Of a stretch of DNA of 48,164 bases, positions 34,095 to 46,112 are shown one piece after another. A program made the translations under genes and the position numbers. Origin of the DNA: Didymodactylos carnosus (lineage: Eukaryota; Rotifera; Eurotatoria; Philodinida; Philodinidae); contig CAJNOQ010000520.1 in NCBI GenBank assembly GCA_905250885.1, positions 1 to 48,164 on the forward strand. Direction: 5' to 3'. Numbering within the stretch: the stretch's first letter is position 1; the number at the start of each line of letters is the position of its first letter. The notes under the pieces are model-generated. The model was not told the DNA's origin, ran no database searches, and saw nothing but the letters and a program-made list of their open reading frames with translations.

Positions 34095-34584
34095 AGTAAA
34101 GTCGACTTTTCTTAGCAATGGAAAGGAGTTTTTAAAAAAGCAAAACGTACTTTTGAAGCTGAGGTGTTGGCGGAGACGATGACGTATAAATCGTAGTTCC
34201 AGTGCTCCAGACAAAAAACTAGATAGGTTTACAAAATGACTCATACCTTTTTAGCACCTGTCTATTCGAACGTCCATGACGGACGAGTGTTTACCTTCGA
34301 ACTGGGTCTAATACCATTTTCTAATTCGGCTTTCGATGCTGAATCAGAAAAACTAGTTTGAACATTCCATGCTGTAACATAAGTCGAAAAAGTTAATTTT
34401 AATGAAGACCAAGGATTTTTCGACTTTCGACACCCTTCGAATTTTTTCGGTTTTTCGACATGAGAAAAGCATTTGGAAAATTTGAAAACCACATATTCGG
34501 ATTCAGCTCGAAGAGCTCTATCGAATGATGTATAAATAAAACAAAAATAAAATTTTGTGGAAACTTCGACTTTTGAGCACCTTA

Positions 34585-35100
34585 TATACGCACTGTGAAT
34601 AGGTATATCGGAAAAGTATTGCAGAAGCCTATATGTATCGCGGCATATATCTTCAGGTAATATATGCAAACAAGCACCATATAACAATGCGGACCATATT
34701 TCATAAACTGAGACATCAAAGCTGATACTTGACCATGAAGCACAGTTCTGTCCACGACAAATTGGTTTTCTCTCCTGTATATCGCACAATAGGTTTATCA
34801 AACTCTTAGACGATATTTCAACTCCTTTTGGTATATCAGTTGTACCTGAAGTAAAAATTGTGCCATTGGCAATATTTGCGGATTTTTTGACACAAGTTGG
34901 TTTTTCAGCGATTCTTTCAGATTATCTAACATCAGTACCTAGCCCGAGTAACCAGGATAATTATGTATCGTTGTTGAATTTGTTATCAATATTGCTGCGT
35001 GAACGCTATTCAACATAAATTCTAACCGTTTTGTTGGGTAGCTTGGGTCCAAAGCTAAATAAACACCACCTGCTTTTAATATTGCCAGAATTGTAACTAT
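34585..35100 (-). pseudogene. NRPS adenylation domain fragment
   Basis: Reads ILKAGGVYLALDPSYPTKRL (core A2), then an in-frame TAG at 34941-34939 and a frame change, then TIFTSGTTDIPKGVEISSKS (core A3, ATP-binding loop) and SISFDVSVYEIWSALLYG with LHILPED. This domain would select and adenylate an amino acid. Cores A4 to A10, including the catalytic lysine region, are missing downstream, where repeat sequence takes over. A TACTATAG at about 35104-35097 could be an intron acceptor; no upstream exon was found. Confidence 0.9.
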
Positions 35101-36030
35101 AGTAAAAAACTAATTACTGCCCTTCAAAAAATTCCAGCATGATACGTTTTGAAGGTAGATACTGGCACCGATCTCATTTCGGCACTAGTTGGTTGAGTAA
35201 GAAAATGCCAGTGCAACATACACTGGTGCCTACTGGAAGTGTCACACTGACTTTTACCCATACCGTACTGAGAATTTTTTTGTAGAGTAGACTGTAACAA
35301 AGTTGCTACATGGTAATAATAGTTAAATGTAGAATTAAATTAAATAGAATTAAATATTTTGTTCTAGAAGAATATGCAGAATTTTGCAACATTTCACTTT
35401 TGCGAACCATTTTTTGCATTACGCAAATTATGTTTTTGCATTTTTTTTGCGTTAGTCACTTGATCACGCAAAAAGGAGTTTGGTTTTGGCGGCATGGACA
35501 GTATAAGAGTTTTAGGAGTTAAAATCACTACCATCATCAATGTGTTCGCGAAATAATTCAATATGAGAAAATTCATCTGCCATGTACTAGCACAATTTCA
35601 ACATTCGGTTTTAACATCAAATTAATTTAAAATCGAAGTATAATGAACTGTTACTGTGAAAGTTATCAAGTTGATCTGTAACCAACTTGATTGAAGAAAA
35701 TGTTTTGTTTTGTTCTAACATCTCTTTTTCTAACATAAAAGTATCTCCTTTTTTATAAAGAGTAATGTAAATAGAATAAAAGTAAAAGTGAATAGGTCAA
35801 AAGAATAGAGTTGGTAAGAGCCGCCTTAGTGGTGGATAACAGCCTGATTAGAAAGTGTGACTGGCACTCGCACGCGGCTATACTTGTGATAGAGGACAAT
35901 TTCAAGTCGTAAGTTTTTGTTTAATTTCATTATATAGAATATGATAGAATTGCACTAAATGCTTACAGTTAAATATACAAAGAATTATATAAAAGATTGC
36001 AAGAAACAAAAACAAAATCAAATAAAATCA
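35101..36030. other. gap between NRPS-PKS relic and EXOC2
   Basis: Contains short palindromic bits (for example CCTTCAAAA with TTTTGAAGG around 35123-35156, and CAGTGCAACATACACTG near 35211-35227) that may be remains of mobile elements. The end of the missing NRPS modules is not found here. The right part should be the EXOC2 3' UTR. No gene recognised. Confidence 0.35.
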
Positions 36031-39000
36031 CTACTGCGACGATGTGTTTTGAACATCTCTGAATGCAAGTAAATATGCTTGCATTTGTTTAAGAAATGCA
36101 TTTAACATATCTGAAAGTGTTTTAGATTTAATATATTCCGTGGCATCTGGTATAAATGTAATAATTTCTTTTAGTTTCGTCGATGTTGTTGTTTCCATAC
36201 ATTTTCCAAGACATTCTTGTAATGCGATGATATCAAGACATGCTTGCATACCACCATGTTTACTAAATTGTGATATACACTTATATAGTTTTGATAATTC
36301 ATTCACCAATATATTAAGTATTTTCGATAGAACATTGTAAACAAGTAAACCTGATATAGAATAAACTTCAGCATGGATACGAGCTAAATCTAATATGATA
36401 TGTTTAACATAATCTTTAACACCGATCACCTTTGAATGTGTTGCCCAATCAAATCTTCCGGCATACATTCGTGTTTCTAATTTATTCAAAAATGGTTTGA
36501 TATATTCAGTTTGAATAGTATCAATTATTTGTTCATCAATTTTATCGTATATAACATCTGTTTCATTGAATACCTTATCCATGCCTCGAAAACCATAATT
36601 GACAAATGATGTTTTCAATCGGGGTAAGATATATTTACGCGTATAACTGAAATTATTCAAGATAATAACTAATTTTAATGTTTTTGTTAATGATGAATCC
36701 AGAGGTGCACTAGTATTTCCTGTATCGCTACTTCCGCCAACATTACTCACACCATCAATAAAACCGTTTTGAGTGGATGATGTGTTAATGGCCGTACTAC
36801 ACTCTTTCACAAGAGTTTGAAAAACCGTACCAAAATCACCTAATAAACGATAGACGGCAATAGCAGCTTGTTTGGTTCCTTCTTTATCCTCGAAAAACTA
36901 AAACAGAAGATAAACTAAGGACTCTTATTCGAGTTAGTACAGTAATCACTTTTTTTTTATAGCCTACATACCCTTCTTTCTCCTTTAGCTAAATTAACAG
37001 CTAAAACATGTTCGTGAACAATAGTCAATTTTTTCAATACCATATCATGAAACAAATTTGGCTAGGACAGATAAAAGAAACAATTGTATACTGTCTGCGT
37101 AGACTCTCATTACTATTAAAATTCAAATTTTATATTTTAACTTACTAGTTTTGTATGTGAACCAAGTTGCTCATCTCTTTCTAAATCCCATGTTTCTTGT
37201 GAATATAAACGGGCTACCTCTACATCAGAACAGAAGAAAATATTTTATTGGTTATCGCAAAAAACGTTTCGATGCACTTACCTATACATGCATGATCCAT
37301 CAAAACTCCGAAACATTCGAGTCTCAAATCAAACATTAATTGCTGTAATTCTTTTTTGAAATCAGCTTGTATTTCAAGAGAAATCAAATGTAAAACACAT
37401 AATCTAAACAGATTCATCGTATATAATTGTTATTACATAAATCTTTAGTATAAAAACTAATCCTGTACCGACAATTTTGAACACAATGTGGTAATGTTTT
37501 CACTCGCTGATATGCTTCACGTGTCATTATTTCTTCGGAATTCAAATATTGTTCATCGCCTTCATGACCCGAATCAATATCACGATTCAGTTTTGACAAT
37601 AAATTTAAACGCACAACATTGATAAATGTTTGAATAATATCTTTCGTCAGCACCTAAAACCAGTGAGCATGAGTGAAATTCAAACGAATAAATATCGACT
37701 TTCTTACTAAGAATTCTGGACTTTTATGCGGATATGCTCTATCATTCTCATCTGATCTCTAAATGAAAAAGAGCAGAGATAATATTTAATACGACTATAA
37801 AATACAAAGCGTATTTTACTTCAGCTGGATATAATTTTTTCTTCAAGTATAATTGTGTAAGATTCCAAAAATCGGGAAAAGCGGTTGTTAAAACATCGCA
37901 TGCTTGATCCACTAATGCCGTTGCATCATGATAATATTTCATATCGTTTGCTGAAACAAACATTATTCTACTCTATGAATAGAACAGTTAAACAGTCACT
38001 TCTAGTTGAACGTACATACGTTGTTGTTGAAGATGTTTTGAATCCATGACACACGATTTTAAAACGTCAACAAGCGAATTTTTTTCATTATTAATACAGT
38101 CCCAGGCTGGATCACCTCTTGGATCGAGGGAGTAAAGGTATCTATAAAATTGATAATAATGAAAACAGAGTAAAACAAACAAACAAATGGTTTGTTACCT
38201 TATAAATAATTTTTGATCTTCAAGTGATGAAGGAAATTCTGTTAAACGTTGACGAAATAATGTTCGTAAATTTTGAACTTGTTGATCGACTTCACGCTGA
38301 ACTTAAAAATAAATAAAATTTGAAAAATGTTGTGAAACAACTAATCTATTGTACACCTACTATTCTTGAATACTTTTGATCCGACTGTTTCAAATGCTGC
38401 TCTCGCTCGTATTAAATCATTAATTACTTTTTCATATTCCTCCTTAAAAAGTATAACAATCACAAGTATCAAGTATACGGACAATTGTCACAGTATTTCA
38501 ACTTACTCGTTTAACACTGCGTTCAATAGACTGTGGTAGATGAAAAATAAATTTATAACGTTGAATAACATTTAATGCATTACGTATGGTATCAGAATAA
38601 TCTTTTCGTTCTAAATCTGTATCATACATTGAATGAGCAATATTGGCTATTTCTGAAACGAAACAAAAACACACTTGAAAATACAAAATAAATGAAATTC
38701 GAGTTTTTTAACCTTCTGTCAATTTGATAACAGGTTCAAGAACGTTCTTCTTTCGATCTTCGGCACATAAACGACGGATATCTACAAGATACTTGGTGAA
38801 ATGATAAATTTAAATATAAGCAGTACAATTATACCTTTCATAATATCAACAGCTTCCATAAATGATGCAATATTATTCTTCACCAATGTGGTTGATGCAC
38901 CTTCATTGTGAGATTGTTTCACTTTTAAATGTTCAAGATTTTTTCGTAGTTCATCAAAACTAAATAACAGAAGAAGAATGTTGATCAAAATACTGATAAA

Positions 39001-39986
39001 CTAATGAAAACTTGTACCTACGTTGCATTTGATTTATGTGCAAGCAAATAATAATATGGATTAAAATTGGATTGTGTAATATCAGTGCTACCTGAAGTAT
39101 GACACAGAAGAAATAATGTTATAAACGGCAAAAATAAACTGATATGAAAACAACAAAAAATCAAAATTGTTTACCAGTGACATTAATTTTCCCAAGCCGC
39201 CTTTCGCCAGTTAAAGACGGGCTCGTTGGAGTATACTCTTTGTAACTATTGCAGCGCAAGGGGAAAAGAGCGGTGGTAAATTGAGAAAATCTATTAAGTA
39301 TCTTAGAAACAACGTTGGCTGAAAGACTGAATAACATTGAGAGAAACTACATTTATCTGCCACTACATGAATTTTAAATGTGTCTCTCCATACTGTACTT
39401 ATTTTTAATAAAAAGAACTTACTGTTCGGAAACATGTCGTAGAGTTCTTCTGCCGGTGTAACATTCCTAAATGAAATTTGTTAGATACATTCGTTCATTG
39501 TTGTTCTTCTAATTTTCACACATACACATTATCAGCAGCAGCTCCGGTTGAATCTCCACTACCGGGTAATATTGCTGGAGCTTTTGAGGCGTTTAAACCA
39601 AATAAATTCACCGCATCCTCTTGAATCCATACGGCCACTTCTTGTAATGGTCCTATTATATTAAACATACCAATGAATGTAAGAATATTTACAAACTCAT
39701 TTTACATACCAGCTTGTTCAACGCGTCCATAAAATCCAACATTACAAGATCCAACGCCTCCACTTCTTGTAGTAACAATAACATCACCTTTGCCTTGACC
39801 GCTTCCCGTATAAGCTGTAATCTTTTTCGAATTTATCCAGATGGCTGATGATCGACAATCATCTCCACAAATTTTCAAGCCAATGAAATCTTTTTCATCA
39901 TTACCAAAATGGTCACCGCGAATGGTTATTTTAATTCCAGGACAACCTTCTCGCGGAGAAATACCCGTAACCAATGGTTGAGGCAT
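36031..39986 (-). CDS. EXOC2: exocyst complex component 2 (Sec5)
   Basis: Subunit of the exocyst, which tethers secretory vesicles to the plasma membrane; the N-terminal IPT/TIG domain is the RalA-binding part in animals. Exons on the minus strand: 39986-39710, 39652-39526, 39466-39423, 39237-39175, 39091-39022, 38959-38835, 38781-38713, 38652-38507, 38442-38361, 38301-38199, 38141-38020, 37950-37820, 37758-37708, 37653-37469, 37403-37282, 37219-37146, 37061-36972, 36897-36031; GT-AG, frame kept, 915 residues (human 924). Residues 3-92 are the TIG domain (PLVTGISPREGCPGIKITIR, GDVIVTTRSGGVGS). The helical Sec5 body follows, with the conserved stretch DTIRNALNVIQRYKFIFHLP and LDPRGDPAWDCI. A Ser/Gly/Thr-rich loop near residues 655-690 in the last exon is species-specific. 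The start is the ATG before PQPLVTGISP; the upstream GTG-ATT is not needed. Confidence 0.96.
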
Positions 39987-41852
39987 AATCACTTACAACT
40001 ACTACACAATTAAGTCAAACGTTGTTTTAGTTTAGATGTTCAAGAGATGTTCAATAATAGATCTGAAAATAGTAAATATTGCAAGCAAAATGATCTCTAG
40101 TTCATGCGATAAGATGATAAATGCAATGGAAGAGATTGAGCAGTGAACACAACAGAACACGGTTTTCGCAGTCAGTAAAAAATATCTGCTGAATTTTCTT
40201 TAACTTTGTTTCTTTGACTACTGATAGTAGTGTAGCAGTTTAGAATTAAAAATAAAGTACAATCGAAACGTAATACAGAAAATTGAGTGGGACATTCATC
40301 TTGTCTCGAAAGGTGAAACGATCTGAATGAATGAATTTATTATTCACATTAGAAAACGATATAAGTAGTCTTTTTAAGTTCATTGTTCGAATAAAAAGAA
40401 AATCGGCACTTCAAAAATGATTTCTCCCATTTGAATTTGACGCATTTTTTTTTACTTATTTATTGCTATACTAGTCTGTTTATGATGTTACAGAACACAA
40501 GAAATCAGATATGGCGATTAGTTATTTTTGGGCCAGTTAAAGTGCAGTAGAGGGTACTGTTAAATACGAACTCTTATCTCTTTATGTTAGTCTCTAACCC
40601 GTTTTTAAGATTTAGGAAAAAAAGTACGCTGTTATGACAAAAAACGATTTTTGTACGAAGATTTTGATCGCGACCTTTTTTTTTCATTTTTGAATGACTT
40701 TTTTCACATCAAAAATAATGTTTTTAAAGCAAAGATAAAGACAAATAGGTGAGATCTTTGTTACTTATGATTTAATTTATAGGTTTCTTGCGTTAGAACA
40801 TAGGAAAATTAATGTGCTTCTGAATAACTTACGATAAATCTAATGAAATATTGTTTATTTTTACAGAATAGACAATAGCATTAGTTGTGTTTATTACGTT
40901 GTATTTAGGTATGTCAGACGAAAAAGTGACTGACACTTGTTTCGAATGCGTTGGGCTAGCGGTTGAAGCGTCTGACACGTTTTCGAATTCATCGAACACA
41001 TCCACTGAAAACGTTAATTATTGGTCCATGGATTTAGACATTTTTAACTGATAAAGCAACTTAACTCGGAAAAGTAACTGGTTTTTAGTTAGAAAACGGT
41101 TTGCCACATTTACATATCGGCTTATTATTCAGAAAAATTCAATATTCCTTTGCTACTGGATGCGTGACTTTTTGAAGATGGTAGCATTGGATCTAGATAA
41201 TGTGCAGAATGGCGAAGAAGTGGAAGAAAAGTGTACTTAGCACACTGTTTTTAGGCGAGGTAGAGCGGTTTTCTTCCACAATTACGAAACTTTCATTAGA
41301 AAAAACATTTTCAATCAGATAAGAATTGATGGTACAGTGACATCTGTAACAATTTGATTGTTCCAAATTTTGTATCGAATAGCTATGGAATTATTTAGAT
41401 ACCTGTGCATCTTTTTCACGACACAGTCACTATCAGATGGATCATCAGAGGGCGTTTTACAACTTATTTAAGTATGATGCTTTGGATGATAACTTCTGAT
41501 AAGAGACAACACTTTTTGTTTTAAAAACTTGCAAAATAAAAAGAACAGTTGTCACTCAAAAAAAATGAAAAGTGGGTTACGTTGCCAAAAAAAATGTTTA
41601 TATTGATGCAAACTCTACAAAGTCTTTATAATGTATTCTATAGTATTTTGAAAGAAGAGTATCGTAAAACTGTGGTTATTAATAGGTTTCTTTAAAAAAA
41701 CGTCCATTAGTAGTTGATATCAAATCCACTGATAGTTATTTGAGAAGTCAAAGCAAAATGATAATAATAATGAATCATTATTGAAATTACGGTTAATATA
41801 CCTATTTAATTTTTTCTAGATACAAATTCGAAAAAGTTGTGCTATTGAAGAA
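39987..41852. other. divergent intergenic region EXOC2 / 5-phosphatase
   Basis: Probably holds the promoters of both flanking genes. A plus-strand frame of 46 codons at 40913-41053 starts MSDEKVTDTCFECVGLAVEA; its composition looks more coding-like than its surroundings but no splice partner or family was found. At 41818-41819 a TTTTTTCTAG acceptor precedes the phosphatase ATG by 33 bases. Confidence 0.4.
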
Positions 41853-43541
41853 ATGACAATAAATTCAACTTTGTCACCGAAAAATCAGTGCGGCAGTTCA
41901 AGATCTGTTGCTAACCAATTTTACATCTTATGTGGAACGTTCAATGTAAACAATCGTCAAATACCCTCAAATTCCGATTTTACTGAATGGTTATGTCCTT
42001 CAACAACACAAATTCCCTCTCTTATAGCTGTTGGATTACAGGAAATTGCAAACACTGGAAATATTTCTTTTTCTCAAAATGATAAAATTGAAGGAGACGA
42101 ATGGGAGAACATCATAAATAAAACAATCGAAAATTGTTCAAATGTACAACAAAATCAATATAAATTAATTAGCCGTGTAAGACTTTTGGGTAATATCATC
42201 GAAAACATATTCGCAGAGTAATTCTATTGGTAGCAAAAGAAAACCGTTGTGTTTATAAAAAAATATCTATGTTTGCGAAGCATCGTTTGAAAAGTCACCA
42301 TAGCTTAAACCAAAAAGTAAGGGTTCTATTAATCGATGTAACGCTCCAATTTTTTTGTATTAGACGAGACTTCTCAACCGTTGAAGATTCATTAGTACTG
42401 AAATCGATCTCACTCTCATATCATTTTTAGGCATGTTATTATTTGTTTATGTGGAGAGAAAGCATTATGATCAATGTAAATTAATATCAACTGCATTTAT
42501 ACCCACCGGCTTTATGAATATTTTCGGCAACAAAGGTGGTGTGGGTATTCGATTTCGGTTTCATAATCAAGATTTATGTTTTATCAATTGTCATTTGACA
42601 GCAGGTGATAATCAATTAGAGAAACGTAATGATGATTATAAAACAATTGAATCTCGGATGACATTCATGCACAGGGAAAATATTCCAAAATGGTATACAT
42701 CTACCATTCAAAGTCCTACGAATAACGACAAACAATCAATAGAGACACAATCGTAAGCATTTTTTTGAATGTTGTAGTTCTAGAGCCTATAGAAAGTTAC
42801 AGATTTGAATATCTAAACTTGAAAAACAAAAATTGCATATTTTTAAGGTGGAAAATTGATGATCATGATATTATATTTTGGTTTGGTGATATGAATTATC
42901 GTTTAGCTCATCCAAATGAACAAGTACGCCAAGCTATAAAACAATTATCATTTATACCATTAAAAGAGAAAGATCAATTACAATGTCAAATAAAATTAGG
43001 AAAAGTATTTCAAAATTATCATGAACCGCCCATTAATTTTTTACCAACGTACAAGTTTAATATTAACACAGATGTCTATGATACAAGTGAGAAATTTCGT
43101 ACACCATCGTGGACAGATCGCATTTTATACAAGTTTAATCATGAACATTATGATGTTAAATCACATTATTATAATTCATCACCGTCCATTCGATTTAGTG
43201 ATCATCGGCCGGTTAGTGCTCTGTTTTCGGTTACGATGAAACATTCACATGATGAAAATAATACTAGAAGAATGGAACAGAAAGAATCGTCATTGAAATT
43301 AGCGACGGAACAAAATTTAGTAAAAATGGTATTTCAGAAGATAAAACAACGTTTCCATACTTCATTTTTCTATTTTAAAAGAGAAGTATATCAAACGAAA
43401 TCAACAGGGTTTGCTTTTCAATCAGACTTTTCGTCCACTATTTTCAATAGTTCTTCATACTATTCATCGACAGTGATTAGACGACCGGTTTATTCACTAT
43501 TGCAAAAATTTTTCATATTGCGTTATTTTTCAAAATTTTAA
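41853..43541 (+). CDS. type II inositol polyphosphate 5-phosphatase (OCRL/INPP5B-like)
   Basis: Removes the 5-phosphate from phosphoinositides such as PI(4,5)P2, in membrane traffic. Exons 41853-42189, 42431-42752, 42848-43541; GT-AG, frame kept, 450 residues. The IPPc domain fills residues about 20-370: ILCGTFNVNNRQ, the metal-site AVGLQEI, GNKGGVGIRFRFHNQDLCFI, catalytic NCHLTAGD, FWFGDMNYRL, TPSWTDRILY and SDHRPVSALF. The usual PAWCDRIL has Ser and Thr here. It lacks the ASH and RhoGAP domains of OCRL; the tail after residue 370 is basic, Ser/Tyr-rich and ends YSLLQKFFILRYFSKF, perhaps a membrane-binding helix (inference). The frame is open back to an acceptor at 41819, so a coding exon further upstream is possible but none was recognised. 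Confidence 0.92.
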
Positions 43542-43859
43542 TTTACTTGGCCAGTGATGTGTTCATGTTTTTGTTTTCGATTGTGGAGACCTAGTTTTAT
43601 GCTAATGCATAAATTCCTATTTTATATGGTGTTTATTGTACAGAAGTGAAGTATTTATATACGATTATGTATTGGCTAACGTGAAAATTTTCAAAAGGAT
43701 ATGAAAGACTTGTTTACTAACATTTCACGATCTTCAGTATATTCGATGAAACTTATTTTACTCGATGATAAGTAGTTCTTTTAGATAAGATCTATCTTTT
43801 TTTTAACGATTACAATTTTACAACGACTGTGAATTCACACATTTACCGATGATACAAAA
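43542..43859. other. short intergenic spacer
   Basis: Downstream of the phosphatase; presumably its 3' UTR and what is left of the promoter of the broken dehydrogenase gene. Nothing else seen. Confidence 0.4.
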
Positions 43860-45120
43860 CCGTTGAGAAAACAGACAAATGCATTGACAATTGGTATATT
43901 GGGAGCTGCAAATATTTTCAATTGGGCATTGTTGAATCGTGCAAGTAAATTAAATAACGTATTGGTTTATGGCATTGCAGCGAGAGATAAATATTGAGCC
44001 GAAGAATTTGCAAGAAAACACTATATTCCGAAGGTGGGTGGTAGAAGAAAAAAAAAGTCTTAGTATGATTAGAGAAATGCTATTTTGTCGGATGTAGATG
44101 TATGATTCACTAGCTGATCCAACGATAAACGTTGTTTATAATCCGTTACCCAATGGACCGTTATGAATGAACAATGGAAGCCCTGAAAGCCGGTAATCAT
44201 GTTTTATGTGAAAAACCATTAAGTAATAAATAATACATGTGAAGCCATTGAAATGGTAGAAAGAGCCAAAAACTCATTGTTGTTCGTGGAAGCATTTCAC
44301 TATTGTTATCATCCATTTACACGTCAAGCACTGTTTGAACTTCTATCCAATGAACAATTACTGGACGATCAAAACATGTTAAAGTCAATTTTTGTCTACC
44401 AGCAGGTTTTCTAAAACAATTCATATTCGTTTCAGTTATGAATTAGGCAACGGTACTCTAATGAATTTGAGGTGTTATATGATAAGCATGTCAAGATTTA
44501 TTGTCAAAATCCAACAGGTTGAAGATGAAGAAGAAATACCTGTGATAATTAGTGCTCAAGCAATTCGTATCGACGGTCAAATTGATCATGGAATGTTAGT
44601 CTCGTGTACATTTGTTAAACAGAATATTAATGTGAATATTTATGTGGAATTTACGAATAATTGGTCAATACCAAAACAGAATATAATTGTGACAGGTGAA
44701 CTGAGTACATTGAAAGCAGCATATCTTATTGCTCTTAGTTTCTATCATTATGAAATGATTACAAATAATCAGACTAGAAATCACAAACAATTAAAAACTA
44801 TGCGGAAAATCAGAGTACATATTATTATCGATTACGAGCCTTTGTTGAAAAGATAAATAGTGCTATCACTAAAGATGATAATGAATAATCAACAGATGCC
44901 TATAAAATTGCATTCAAGAATAGACAAGATGGACTTCGTAATGATCAACGAGATTTACACAAAAGCAGGTCTAATGGATGTACTAGAAGAAATGGGTCAC
45001 TTAGTATTTCGCCAATGTCTCTGTCAGTTTTCATTGCCAAGACTCGAACTTTTTAAAAGTTTGCCCGTTCAATTCTCTACAAAAACTATGTTGAACATAT
45101 TTCATACATGGTATAAATAA
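43860..45120 (+). pseudogene. broken Gfo/Idh/MocA oxidoreductase (dihydrodiol dehydrogenase-like)
   Basis: NAD(P)-dependent sugar or dihydrodiol dehydrogenase family. The nucleotide-binding start reads ALTIGILGAANIFNWALLNR and VYGIAARDKY, then TGA at 43995-43997, AEEFARKHYIPK, and a possible GT-AG intron to MYDSLADPTINVVYNPLPNG. After a frame change comes TMEALKAGNHVLCEKPLSN with the family's EKP motif, another stop, then CEAIEMVERAKNSLLFVEAF and HYCYHPFTRQALFELLS. A further frame gives SYELGNGTLMNLRCYMISMS and IIVTGELSTLKAAYLIALSF, and finally MINEIYTKAGLM, the usual end of the family. At least four frame breaks or stops make it non-functional. Its 3' end lies in one arm of an inverted duplication. 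Confidence 0.85.
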
Positions 45121-45872
45121 AGGAATATGGATGAAACATTACGAAGCTTCAGTCTTCATTACTTTGTAGGCTAAAAAATAGTTTTTAAATTTTATTTCTT
45201 TATAACTTTCGATATAAGATAAGAGAAAATGATCATTTTATAGCTTTGAAAAGCTCTAGCAATTGGCGATATTCAAAACTTTTTATCATTGATTGGTTGT
45301 GAGAGAATGCCTTTTCTTTTATCGACTTTACCAAAAAGCATCGGCCTCAAACCCCAGTTTTGGGACACATGAGAATACTTTTAAAAATCGGTGAAAATGA
45401 AACATTTTGCAGTCGAGGTTGTTTCATCTGAAAGCAAAATCATTCTGCTATTGTATCCGAACAGTAAAACTTCCATTCTTTCTGCTGTACCAGGGCGAAC
45501 TAGTCAAAATTTCCCCCTTTTCTGATGAATTTACTAAAAACGCTTTTAAAACTAACCTTTGATAGATGAAAAGCAAGGCGACACTTCGGAGCACCACAGG
45601 ATACATTTTGCTTTTGATTTTTATGCATAGTACTGTTTTCAAAATAAATATTTTTACATTGAGTTTTGAGTTACAAAGTAATAGAGACTGGAGCTTCACA
45701 GTGTTTCATCCATATTCCTTTATTTATACCATGTGTAAAAAATGTTCAATATAGTTTTTGTAGAGAACTGAACGGGGAATCTTTTAAGAAGAAATTCGAG
45801 TCTTGACAATGAAAATTGACAGATATTAACGAAATACTAAATGACACATTTCTTCCAGCACACCCGTTAGTA
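44968..45872. repeat. inverted duplication of the dehydrogenase 3' end
   Basis: The stretch 44968-45175 reappears in inverted orientation at 45655-45872 with an estimated 80% identity, for example AAAGGAATATGGATGAAACA in both arms. The left arm includes the last coding part of the pseudogene (TKAGLMDVLEEMGHLVF) and its downstream sequence; the right arm begins at a similar place. The spacer of about 480 bases is unrelated and has no gene. The arms are too unlike mobile-element ends to call a transposon, and a local inverted duplication fits better. Confidence 0.75.
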
Positions 45873-46112
45873 GTGAGAAGACCAAAACTAGAATAAAATA
45901 TGTAACAGTATTAATGTCTTTCTTTTGTATGATGTACTGTCTTATTTCTTTAGATTTTAGATAGATTTTGTTAATTTTATGTGATGTATTGAAATAAGAA
46001 AAGTACTTTCATAATGGCTGTCCTTTCTAATTTTAAATATCAACCATACACAATGATAATTAAAAGAAGATAGTTACAGGCTGTGTAGTTTTATACGTAA
46101 ATGTTATGAATT
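45873..46112. other. spacer without recognised content
   Basis: AT-rich, short, no frame or repeat recognised. Confidence 0.4.

Larger units (their letters stand above)
31571..35100 (-). pseudogene. degraded NRPS-PKS hybrid gene
   Basis: On the minus strand, reading 35100 down to 31571, the order is: part of an NRPS adenylation domain, about 0.9 kb of inserted repeat sequence, a PKS C-methyltransferase C-terminal half, the N-terminal part of a ketoreductase region, an acyl/peptidyl carrier domain, and a type I thioesterase. Such enzymes build peptide-polyketide metabolites on phosphopantetheine carriers; bdelloid rotifers carry many horizontally acquired examples. Frames change at several junctions, stop codons interrupt it, the condensation, ketosynthase, acyltransferase and catalytic ketoreductase parts are missing, and the adenylation domain begins abruptly after a possible splice acceptor. 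It cannot make a working synthase. The final stop codon TAA at 31573-31571 sits inside the target duplication of the adjoining transposon. Confidence 0.88.

Noticed and set aside
45448..45699. 83-codon minus-strand frame in the spacer of the inverted duplication
   Set aside because: No domain, no splice partners, and its start is within a repeat arm.
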